A stretch of 64,000 nt of DNA from Eukaryota sp. TZLM1-RC (taxonomy: Eukaryota; Metamonada: BaSk clade), in the NCBI GenBank assembly GCA_040285825.1, contig JAUPSS010000003.1, positions 1,364,001 through 1,428,000 of the forward strand, read 5' to 3'. The position numbers and the translations under genes were made by a program. Positions 1-8,816 of the stretch are shown one piece after another. Positions within the stretch are counted from its first letter, which is position 1; each line of letters begins with the position of its first letter. Under the pieces are notes generated by a model that was not told the origin of the DNA, searched no databases, and saw nothing but the letters and a program-made list of their open reading frames with translations.

Positions 1-216
1 ATTTTTACAGCTGTTGTCCCGTAATTGTCTCCTGCTTTATTATCTCTTGGTCGCTTTTATGAAGGAAAAACTACCAGTCAATTTTTGTTGGCTGATTTGG
101 GATATGAATATTTAGTATCTTAAATCTTGTGTTTAGCTTTTTTGAAAATAATAAATTCAAAATTATTGAAAACCAATTCTTGAACATTTTTTTTTAAATT
201 TAATTTTATTCTAAAC
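1..216. other. left edge, no supported gene
   Basis: AT-rich stretch. A short open frame on the plus strand (about 25-120) could be the end of something that starts outside the window, but nothing in it is recognisable. Confidence 0.3.
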
Positions 217-545
217 CTATAAATCAACATCTAAAAAATCCATCTCTCCCAAAACAAAAACACTAGATGCAACTCTCTCATAGTGAGATCCAAGAGAAAG
301 CAAAGCATCAGAAACCATCTTCAACATCCCCTTAAAAATAGAAAACACAATTCTATTTTGCCAAAACAATCTGTTGAAATTTCTGCCAGTTCTTCTCTTT
401 ACAATCATTTCAAAATCATCCAAAAAACGTAAAGCAGTTGGTGCAAGTGAACCAAAAAGGGAAAATACAAATGGATACAAATTGTATTTTGCATGCTGTA
501 GACTGGCCAATTTGGACAAAGGTTCATTGTATTTTTTGAATTTAA
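217..545 (-). mobile_element. non-LTR retrotransposon tail, lineage A
   Basis: Minus-strand remnant of the extreme C-terminus of a LINE-type ORF (100 codons still open at 217-519). It contains the block YPFVFSLFGSLA, then FLDDF, an RTGRNFNRLFWQNRI block and the terminal aspartate-rich end. The same blocks recur in the better preserved copy at 3.0-4.1 kb. In LINEs with a restriction-like endonuclease, this block order follows the endonuclease. No finger, endonuclease core or reverse transcriptase remains here, so the copy is 5'-truncated and dead. Confidence 0.75.
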
Positions 546-594
546 ATTCTTGAACATTTTTGTTCTCTATTTCTAACCCTAAAATTGCTTGGTT

Positions 595-1674
595 ATGATT
601 GAACTCCCAAGTGATTGGTATGACGCCATTCTTGATGGTGTACCCTTCGATGTTGGAGTCAGATGTGCTAATGGGACTCTTTGGTCGTCAATCAAACCAT
701 CTACAAACTTATTGTCTCTTGAAGTAGAAGATAGCACGTTTAGCATTATTGACTACTCTCAGGATCGGCGTTACATAAAACTGTCTACACCAGACTTCAT
801 GAGCACCTTCTTTTCCCCTTATCATCATTTTTCAAATGTTCATCCTTGCTCATCATTTATTTATTCAATGGATATTGCTGAGGTTGAATCGATTGGTATA
901 TCTGGTGCCGAAAACGGTGATTTGAGAGCTTGGGACGTTCGTTCGGGAGAACCTCTCCGTACTTACGAAGGCCATGTAGGTGATATCAACCATTGTTGTT
1001 TGTTTCCTTCAAAAAAAGTCTTACTCAGTTGTTCATCTGATTTGTCTATTCGAATTTGGGATCTTTTTACTGGTAGGTGTGCAAGAACGCTCAATCCCCA
1101 CAGATCCAGTATTCGTAAAGTACTTCCTGTGCGTGTTGGGCGTGAGGTGGTCAGTCTAGAGAGACTGGGAATGGTGTGTGTAACTGAGGTAGCAAATGGG
1201 TGTGTTCTGTGGGAGCACCATTTCGATTCAGCCATGGACATTGATGTTTGCCAATCTCACATTGTAGTGTTGACCTCAACATCATCCTTTTTCGTTTGCA
1301 TTGATTCACATAACATTACTGAAGTAATCCACCCAGCGACATTTGAGCAGCCTAAATCGATTGGTTTTATTGATGATGAAACTGTTGTAGTTGGAGGTAG
1401 GTCCGGGATTCTAAACGCTAATATCAAAGGAGAAACCATTACCATTCGTCCAATTGATGGTACTATCACTAAGATTCTGTTCAGCAATAACAGAGTATTT
1501 TTCTCCATTACAAGTACAGTATATTCACTAAGTATAGAAGATGTAACAGTTGGTAATTGTGCTTCTTTATCTGTGTTTCAAATACCAAGAGCTCATGACG
1601 TTTTCAACTTCAGTGTGAGCAAGAGTTTATGGGTAGCATCAAATGAGGGAATATCACAGTTTAATTTGATATAA
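595..1674 (+). CDS. PAAF1: proteasomal ATPase-associated factor 1 (PAAF1/Rpn14) homologue, WD40 protein
   Basis: A 359-residue WD40 beta-propeller protein. PAAF1/Rpn14 is a chaperone that binds Rpt ATPases during assembly of the 19S proteasome particle. Three features point to this family and not to a generic WD protein. The N-terminus PSDWYDAI resembles PAAF1 QSDWAQAL. The segment SPYHHFSNVHP lies just before the first blade, as in PAAF1. The first blade pair is GDLRAWDVRSGEPLRTYEGH followed by DINHCCLFPS. The second blade ends SIRIWDLFTG. Later blades are weak, as in Rpn14. The ATG at 595 is the first in frame; a frame open from a TTG at 589 is not needed. It ends in TAA. No intron is seen. 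The gene lies between LINE relics on both sides. Confidence 0.8.
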   Translation: MIELPSDWYDAILDGVPFDVGVRCANGTLWSSIKPSTNLLSLEVEDSTFSIIDYSQDRRYIKLSTPDFMSTFFSPYHHFSNVHPCSSFIYSMDIAEVESIGISGAENGDLRAWDVRSGEPLRTYEGHVGDINHCCLFPSKKVLLSCSSDLSIRIWDLFTGRCARTLNPHRSSIRKVLPVRVGREVVSLERLGMVCVTEVANGCVLWEHHFDSAMDIDVCQSHIVVLTSTSSFFVCIDSHNITEVIHPATFEQPKSIGFIDDETVVVGGRSGILNANIKGETITIRPIDGTITKILFSNNRVFFSITSTVYSLSIEDVTVGNCASLSVFQIPRAHDVFNFSVSKSLWVASNEGISQFNLI

Positions 1675-2979
1675 AAGATGATAACGCCTAATTGTTTGAA
1701 GTATTGATGATAATCAATTTCATGAAACTAAGAGAACAAACCCTGGAATATTCTCAAAGTACATCACCTGTCTACTTCATTACAGTAATTGAATTAACCG
1801 AATGTTCCAGTTTTTGTAGATCCAATCAATGAGTAACACGTTGCTTCTAGTGGCGTCAGATTGAATAATTGTAGAGCCCATTTGTTCTTGATTTTGGATT
1901 TGCTAATTTTATTTAAAATAAAATTCAGTTTACGCTTTTTTTTCTTCATTGTTTTTCTACAAAGGTTTAATTCAAATTTCATAATGTCATTCAAAAACAA
2001 AAAAAATGAGACATGAGAAATGGTAAATTGACATATTTCGTCAATTTTCTTAGATCGACACTGAAGGCTTAGGCATTAATTATGATGCCGTGGCATTTGT
2101 ATCAATTGTTCAATTACTATTAAAAAACGTCTCTTTCCATTACTTCTGCACATCACCAACACACACTTTGTACATTCCGTACACACCCCACCAAATACTT
2201 GGTGGCTATAAATGGTCGAGTAAGAAAACCAATTCTATTCCAATTGAATTCCAATCTAAGGATGACTTAGAGGAAGTTCTAATAGTGGCGGCCTTGCAGC
2301 ATGGGTTTGCTTTAAGTTTGAAATCATCTTATAGTTATTACTCTATTAAATCAATAAATACAGATGGTTGAATAATTAATAAAATAATGAAATCTATAGA
2401 ACTTGAGAAAATTTGTCACAAGACAGTTCTTCTCGAAGTTGTGAATTTAGGTATCACTTTACGATTTCTTTTCAAAATTCTAAATTAAAACATCCTCCAG
2501 CTGATTAAATTGAGTTAAATCACCAATCCAAAAACCTTTAGCGGATTAAAATCAAAAACAAACCCGAAAAACACCTCAAACTTTACAGGTTGAATCAGGT
2601 AACTGAAAAATCGGTGAAGCAGTTCCATGAGGCCTGGGGCAGTGTCATCACTGTAAAAGTTTTAAGATACTAATTTTCTGCTCCCACAATTCTCATAATG
2701 GCTGAGAGATCAGAGGTGTTTAAGAGACAACAGTTTCAAAGCAATGATATTGAACCACTACTGAAGTCCTGCAAGATGTTGGAAATGGTTCTGTATCAGT
2801 CCGATTTATCAAATTGGCCTTGGAAGAGGCGAAATTTGGCTCTGAAACAACTTAAACTATCAAGGTAACTAGTAATGAATCTTTAATTTGAAGTCATGTT
2901 TTTTGTTCTGCTGAGTTAGGTGGAATTGGTTTCACGAAGTCTTCGATTTTATGTAAACCAGCTTTTTTAGTAGGTCAAA
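1675..2979. other. 1.3 kb intergenic stretch with degenerate open frames
   Basis: AT-rich. Two short plus-strand open frames stand out: 2090-2371, and 2698-2868 (about 56 codons, starting MAERSEVFKRQQF and ending at TAA). Neither is long enough or similar enough to anything I know to call a gene. The second lies just ahead of the LINE relic that starts near 2.98 kb. Confidence 0.4.
2090..2371 (+). pseudogene. possible transposase or FAR1-like N-terminal fragment
   Basis: An open frame of about 90 codons without a convincing ATG. The segment FQSKDDLEEVLIVAALQHGF resembles the start of the FAR1/MULE-type DNA-binding module, in which an F-x-S-x-(D/E)-E-(L/A) stretch is followed by an A-x-x-x-GF motif. 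The basic finger residues that should follow are missing. It could equally be random open sequence; the assignment is a guess from one motif. Confidence 0.2.
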
Positions 2980-4135
2980 AAAAATATTATTTTTGAATTT
3001 TTCCAAAGGTTCCCTTATGATGATCATATGATCCATGGTGAATCTAATTGTTGTTTGAATCAACTTCAAATTGAATTAGATAATTTGCCTAGTGATATCT
3101 GGATTCAGTGTTTTCCTCAAAATGTTCAAGAAATTGCCAACCGATCACTTCCAAATTACGTTTTTGCCCGAAAAAGCTTCAGCACCATCTGGTTAAATAA
3201 TATGAAAGCTTGGATTATGAAGTAAGACTTGGCTTGTCCAAAACTGAAAATCCCGCTTTCGGTAATTTTTTAAAGGACATTCGTGATAGTTCTGCTGCTG
3301 CTTTAGTAACTCTAATTCCCTCTGTTTATGGACTTTTGTTAAAAAACAATGAATGGCTTTTAAACATGCGTTTTCGTTGTTTTCTGTGGCCAAACAATTT
3401 GCCCAATCATTTAACTTGTAAATGTGGTAAACCTCTTTTGTTTACTCATCTTTTGAACTGTAAACATTTCATTACATTTAGAAGCAAAGTGCATAATAAC
3501 GTCAGGGACCAAATTTATGTAATGTGCAAATCATATCGAGTAGATTCCTTTTTAGAACCGCTGTTATCAAAATTAATTCTTGATAATCCCAATATTGATA
3601 GTACGCGTCACAACAGAGCTTCTATGGGTCTGACAAAAGGTGATCTAGTTGTTCACGGTTTAAATGGTAGTTTTACTATTTTAGACGCCATGTCTATTGA
3701 CCCTTGTAATTCCTCTAACGAACATCTCATTAACTCGGATGTAAATAATCCTCTTCTTGCAGGCGAAAAATATAAAATTGCTAAATATGCGAAACCCATT
3801 TCCTCGATTAATGAAAATTCTCATGCCCAATATAATTTATGTCCTTTTGTTTTTTCTTTGCTTTGATCTTTGGGTAAGGCTGCTATGGCTTTCCTTGAGG
3901 ATTTTGTTGTAGTTGTAAAGGAAAGAACTGGAAGAATTTTCAATCGTGTTTACTGGCAAAACAGGATTGTATTTTCTATTTTTAAGGGAATGGTAAAACT
4001 GATTGCTGATTCACTGTCTTCTTTTGGGAAATTTTCTGAATCTTTGGCAATTAATTGTTTTGATGTAGGGGAGGCAGGTTTTGAGGATGTGGAGTTTTAA
4101 TTGTGTATTTTATGTTTTCAAAAACAAAATCAAAG
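2980..4135 (+). mobile_element. non-LTR retrotransposon relic, lineage A (finger plus restriction-like endonuclease region)
   Basis: Best preserved lineage A copy. Three overlapping or consecutive open frames (3028-3225, 3210-3866, 3870-4100) make one decayed polypeptide with one frameshift near 3215 and one TGA at 3864. In order: a pre-finger block with IRDSSAAALVTLIPS; a Cys-His finger CKCGKPLLFTHLLNC with a downstream HNNVRDQ; an endonuclease-like core GDLVVHGLNGSFTILDA with the trailing DPCN; then KIAKYAK, CPFVFSLL, FLEDF, RTGRIFNRVYWQNRI and an acidic end. This order matches the C-terminus of LINEs carrying a restriction-like endonuclease. The reverse transcriptase is absent (5' truncation). 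The end lies only about 30-60 bp before the next gene's ATG at 4163. Confidence 0.85.
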
Positions 4136-4162
4136 TAACTTTGATTCAAAGTTCCTATTGCT

Positions 4163-7100
4163 ATGAAAGCTTCTGGGCCAGATGTTTCCCCAGAACCACC
4201 CATATCCCCTAATGATCCTTGTTTAGACCATCAGTCACATACACCTATCTTTTCTCCGACTCAATTTAGTCCAGAACCCAGATCTTCATTTGCAAACCCT
4301 TTGCTCTCCAGTAAAGTGTCCCCAAGATCTCATCGGACACCCGCTTTCAGCTCTCGCAGCTCACGCACACCTCGCTCATCCAGTCATCACCTCAATTCTG
4401 AACGTACTGTCTCAGATGCCCAACGACGATGCCAGGCACGTGTCCGCCATGTTAAACAACGTGAAGAGGAAGCCAAGAAACTACAGGAGAAGAGAGGTCA
4501 AGAACTTCACGCTGAACGTAAAAGACGACGAAGATTAGAAGAACTCAAAGCTTTAGTCCTACTACGTGAGTCAGAGGACAAGGCACTGGTTAAGAAGAGA
4601 GGAGAAGCGTTGATGAAGGAAAAGAAAGCCATAAAGTCCATGGAACACGAATTCAAATCGTGGCGCCGACAAATGACTGAAGGTTTGGTTAGATTAAAAG
4701 AACAAGCCGAGACCTTTGCAGTAAAGTTGTCTGAAGCCATTGGTAAGGAACGTAGACTATTCAACACTAAGCTTTACCACCTGGAAATGTTCTATCATCC
4801 AATGGAAATCGCGATGATGTCATATCACGATATTGATTGCCAATCAGTTGTCGAAGCTACAGATCACTCAAAAGCTTTATTATCAGTTGTTTCTATTAAA
4901 ATTAATTCAATTTCTATGGAAATGGAGGATAACCTTTCAAGAATAAGAGAAATACTGGAAGAACAGCATTTTGTAACCAATACTATTGAGAATGTTTCTT
5001 GTCAGCATCAATCCAAAATTTCCGAAATTAGTGAGAATAGATCAATGAGGGATCAAGTTTTGAGTGACATTCAAGAGGAAATTAATGTCTTGGAGAAGTC
5101 CTTATCTGATGTCATGAATTATTTAACGAATTTTAATTGTGAAATTGAGAATTTTCCAGAAGAAGAGTCTTTTAAAGAGATGATTAATTCTACTAAAAAG
5201 TCTGTTTCTTCTTTAAAATATGAATTAATTGATCAAAAATCCCATTTAAAGTCCCTTGAACAACAGTTTTCCAGGCTTGATGGTCAGTATTCAAGATTAA
5301 CTGGACAAAAAAAGCAGTTGGAGGATGAATACAATCAATTTTATGATGAGATCAATCAGCACCAATCAAATTTGATTGATTTTGAAGAACAGTATGGTAT
5401 TGAGGTAAGAATGGCAGTCTTAGATGCTGAGAACAATTTGGATATTACCTCATCAGAAGTTAAATTGGACGGAATTAAGCAGGAAATTAATGAATTAAAA
5501 CAAAAAGAATTTGAAACAAGTCGTCAAATTAAAGCAAAAACATCTAAATTACAAGAATTAGAATCTAAAAAGAGAGAAGTCCAAGTTGATTTTGAAAAGA
5601 AGTCCCTTTCTATCAAGCAAGATATTAGAAAAATCAGTGCTTTTGTAGAAAGAAAGCAACAAATTCTTAATTCACATGATGATCAAAATGATGAGCAATC
5701 AATTGTCGTTGGTGACGTCATCTCTGAATTGGTTAATGAAATTTCTGACATAGATTTGTCCTTACAAGAAGAGATCAATCAATCAGCTCATTTCTCAGCA
5801 GTTTGTGAATCACTTTTGTTTGAGATTTCTATTATTGAAGACTCAATAGCTCAGATCCTGGCCAACCCTGATGATCTCAGTGAAGTTATCAATATTTGGA
5901 GTCACCAGAATTCCCAAGAAAGTGATCTCCACCCTTTTGTCACGTCACCAGAGGATATTTCGCTTCTTTCTGAAAAACTCTATTCTCTTGGTCAATTCCA
6001 TGAAAAGTTTGATGATGCTCAAGAAACAAGTCTTAAACACCGTGATTTAGCCGAAGGATTGAGAAAGAAAATGAATTTGGCAGAGAGAAGGAAGGAAGTT
6101 TTACACCAAAATTTTGAGGACGACTCTACAGTGATCTCTTCTAAGAAATTGAGCCTTATTTATGACCTTACTGACGTTACTTTAATGAGAGAAGTCAAGG
6201 AAAATCTGTTGGATGAAGCTGAGTCTGAATATAATCGCTCAATCAACGGAATTGAAGCCGAAAGTAATTCACTTGCCAGTCAAATTGAAGAATTTAATGA
6301 CCAATTAGAGACTTACATTGTTCAATTAAGAGATAAGGAACTCTACTACAACAGATACTATGAAGACGAAGCCCAAAAGCAATACGACAAAACTGTGGAG
6401 CTATCATCTTTATCTGAAGAATTTTCCCATTTTGTCGAGCAAGAATTAGAAAAGTTCGTGTCTGACAACTCTGAAATGTTCTCGAAGCTCCGAAAGCAGT
6501 ATGGAGATGGAGTGGCTGTTCACATGATCAAAGACTATTGCATGGAGCAAAAGCAATTGTATTTGAAGGAAGTTGAGTCCAGGATGGCCAAGTTTAAGGA
6601 AATTGTTAAGGTAAAGGGTGAATTACAGCAACTCTGCCATTCAAAGAAGATTGAGATTGGCGAATTGAATCAGAAACTTAATGAGCTAGAAAAGGAGATC
6701 AATGAAGTTAAACAAAAGATTGAAAATCAAAAGACTACCATTGACCAAACAGAAGAGAATCTTGGAGCTTCTCAATCCAAAGTTGAACACCTTGAACGTG
6801 ATCTCTCCCAATCCACTAAAGCCTTCCAAGAAGGACATGCGATGTTTTATGAAGACCTCTGCGCAACCGTATCAGAACTAGAACATAGAATAAGGGTTAA
6901 GAGAGCTGAATACATCGAAGCCGAGACTGAGCATCAAAGTACATTGGCTGAGGAAGACGTCCTATTGACTAAACTGCAAGATCAGATTTCGAATTTATTA
7001 GAAACTCAGAACAAATTAATTGATGCCAACGCTGAAAAAGAGCAGCAGCTCAGAGAACGATGGCTCTTGCTCAAAAATGAACTAACACCTGCTGTGCAGG

Positions 7101-7753
7101 AAGCTAATACGATCATTGAGGATTGGAACTATTCCTTCAAAAATATTGCGAATCTTTCGTGTAGAGATCATACTCCAGAACTTCAAAAGATTATTAATGA
7201 ACATAATATCGCTGATAGAAGAAGAATCTCCCTTTATTGTTCATGGAAAAGGACTGTAGAGCAGCTTGAATCTGCTACAACACAACTCAATTACCAAATT
7301 CCAAGTATTCGTTGCTTTTTAGAGGAAAAATGGAGCTCATTTGATCAGAAGGCAGCCCAGTTGAGAGTTGAAGCTCATCAAAAGAGAGTATCCCTCACAG
7401 AACAAGCAGAACGGTTACGGTTGGAGATTCTGGCTGATGCTCAAAACTTTGCCAACAATCCTTTATTGGGCACATCACTAGTTGAGTCACAGTCACCCAA
7501 AAGAACTCAAAAAGAAACGGTGTCGTATTCTGATCTGCTGAAGAATCTTCCAACCGTGCCTTCAGAACTTCCCGACCTCCCTCAAATTCACAGGGAATTG
7601 GACTTTACTGAGTTCCAAGTCCAAGCTGGACCATTAAAAGTTCCAGCAGAAGTTGAAAGAAGGGGAGAAGCTTTGTTGCTAAATAAGAGTGGATCAAGGA
7701 AACCATTGCCAGATTTTGTTTCAACTTCACCATCATTTATGCATAAGAGTTAG
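4163..7753 (+). CDS. large coiled-coil protein, function unknown
   Basis: Encodes 1196 residues in one frame. The first ~95 residues are rich in Ser, Pro, Arg and His (repeated SSRTPRSS-like patches) and look disordered and phosphorylatable. From about residue 95 to 1110 the protein is almost continuous charged heptad sequence (for example RRCQARVRHVKQREEEAKKL, ELNQKLNELEKEINEVKQ). The C-terminal ~90 residues are again Pro-rich and non-coiled. No motor, kinase or membrane segment is visible. The architecture fits a cytoskeletal, basal-body or Golgi-tether protein, but no orthologue is recognised. The ATG at 4163 is the first in frame and sits about 30-60 bp after a LINE tail in the same orientation. 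It ends in TAG. Confidence 0.85.
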   Translation: MKASGPDVSPEPPISPNDPCLDHQSHTPIFSPTQFSPEPRSSFANPLLSSKVSPRSHRTPAFSSRSSRTPRSSSHHLNSERTVSDAQRRCQARVRHVKQREEEAKKLQEKRGQELHAERKRRRRLEELKALVLLRESEDKALVKKRGEALMKEKKAIKSMEHEFKSWRRQMTEGLVRLKEQAETFAVKLSEAIGKERRLFNTKLYHLEMFYHPMEIAMMSYHDIDCQSVVEATDHSKALLSVVSIKINSISMEMEDNLSRIREILEEQHFVTNTIENVSCQHQSKISEISENRSMRDQVLSDIQEEINVLEKSLSDVMNYLTNFNCEIENFPEEESFKEMINSTKKSVSSLKYELIDQKSHLKSLEQQFSRLDGQYSRLTGQKKQLEDEYNQFYDEINQHQSNLIDFEEQYGIEVRMAVLDAENNLDITSSEVKLDGIKQEINELKQKEFETSRQIKAKTSKLQELESKKREVQVDFEKKSLSIKQDIRKISAFVERKQQILNSHDDQNDEQSIVVGDVISELVNEISDIDLSLQEEINQSAHFSAVCESLLFEISIIEDSIAQILANPDDLSEVINIWSHQNSQESDLHPFVTSPEDISLLSEKLYSLGQFHEKFDDAQETSLKHRDLAEGLRKKMNLAERRKEVLHQNFEDDSTVISSKKLSLIYDLTDVTLMREVKENLLDEAESEYNRSINGIEAESNSLASQIEEFNDQLETYIVQLRDKELYYNRYYEDEAQKQYDKTVELSSLSEEFSHFVEQELEKFVSDNSEMFSKLRKQYGDGVAVHMIKDYCMEQKQLYLKEVESRMAKFKEIVKVKGELQQLCHSKKIEIGELNQKLNELEKEINEVKQKIENQKTTIDQTEENLGASQSKVEHLERDLSQSTKAFQEGHAMFYEDLCATVSELEHRIRVKRAEYIEAETEHQSTLAEEDVLLTKLQDQISNLLETQNKLIDANAEKEQQLRERWLLLKNELTPAVQEANTIIEDWNYSFKNIANLSCRDHTPELQKIINEHNIADRRRISLYCSWKRTVEQLESATTQLNYQIPSIRCFLEEKWSSFDQKAAQLRVEAHQKRVSLTEQAERLRLEILADAQNFANNPLLGTSLVESQSPKRTQKETVSYSDLLKNLPTVPSELPDLPQIHRELDFTEFQVQAGPLKVPAEVERRGEALLLNKSGSRKPLPDFVSTSPSFMHKS

Positions 7754-7924
7754 AATTAGAATTTGTACTTGTAAAAAAGTGTTTATTTTCTCTTGATTAT
7801 TGGAGTTTTTATTTATAAATTTCTGTATTTTGCTTTGGTTTTTCATAATACTTTTGAACAACAATTGATATTAAAGAAAATTCAAATAGATTTGAATGAA
7901 AAGAAAAATGTATTTATTCGAATT

Positions 7925-8625
7925 CACCTCAACTCACTTTGCGCCATGCTCTAAATTGTTCTAAATTGATAACTTTTCGTTCTTCATTACATGATGCTGT
8001 TAGAGACACTGCTTTTAATATGGGACAAACTGCAAGAATATCGTGTATCAAAGAGCCTCTGCTGAAGGAAACACTGTCTCTGAATAATTTTGGTTCTAAT
8101 GATAAAGGTGATGTATACTGTGATTGGATTGATAATTCTGAAGCTATTGTTGACTTTGTCTCATGTAATGTTGCAAATGATACTTTGGTTCACAGAAGAA
8201 AACTTAATCCTGTGAGTGCTCTTGATTTTAAAGCAAAATAAAAACAAAGAAAATATGATAAAGATATTGAAGAGGCAAATGCTGATAGAAATACACAGCT
8301 AGTTTTATTGCATTCCCATTTTCGATAAATGGAAGATTATCAGATGAAGCAGAAATTTTTTTGAATGATTTCCAATAAATGGTTCAAGAATAAACAACGA
8401 AAAGATTTGACATTTTTTTATGGCGTTCTCGGATTCAATTTGCCATTATTAATAGATTACCTCGGTTTTTCAATCGAATAAGAGAAGCTTTAGCTAGACA
8501 ACAAGCAGATCAAGATTTTGTAGAGGAAATCTTGGTTCAATGATAGTCGTCCCATTAGTTATGAATTAATTTAATTCAGTGTACATGTTCAATAAATATC
8601 AATTGTTATGATAACCATGGCACAA
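7925..8625 (+). mobile_element. non-LTR retrotransposon tail, lineage B
   Basis: Starts in the finger region (ITFRSSLHDAVRDTAFN), runs through CIKEPLLKETL and the endonuclease-like core DVYCDWIDNSEAIVDFV, is broken by a TAA at 8239 and frameshifts near 8290, and ends QADQDFVEEILVQ at 8541. After the stop comes the 3' tail with GTCCCATTAGTTATGA and TTCAATAAATA. The same tail is present at 16.3 kb (minus) and 25.5 kb (plus), so it marks the true 3' end of this lineage. The reverse transcriptase is missing. Confidence 0.8.
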
Positions 8626-8816
8626 ATTAATTTACCGAAATGGCTGCAAGGAACACTGTCTTCAATTGGGTTTTTTCAGTTTCTGCTCTTTTCCTATGGT
8701 TCTGTACACTTGTAAAACAATATCTCAACTTCGTGCTTTAAGTTGAGTCAAACGGATTCGAGTCAATCTTTTTGGTCAAAAAAAGGAATAAAATCTTCCT
8801 CAGTTTAGTAATTTAA

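Noticed and set aside
963-1241. antisense open frame in PAAF1
   Set aside because: Shadow of the WD40 gene on the other strand; it has no recognisable motif.
2698-2900. 56-codon frame followed by a possible 29-nt intron (GTAACTAGT to TTTGAAG)
   Set aside because: No continuing reading frame of interest after the supposed intron, and no protein similarity; likely chance.
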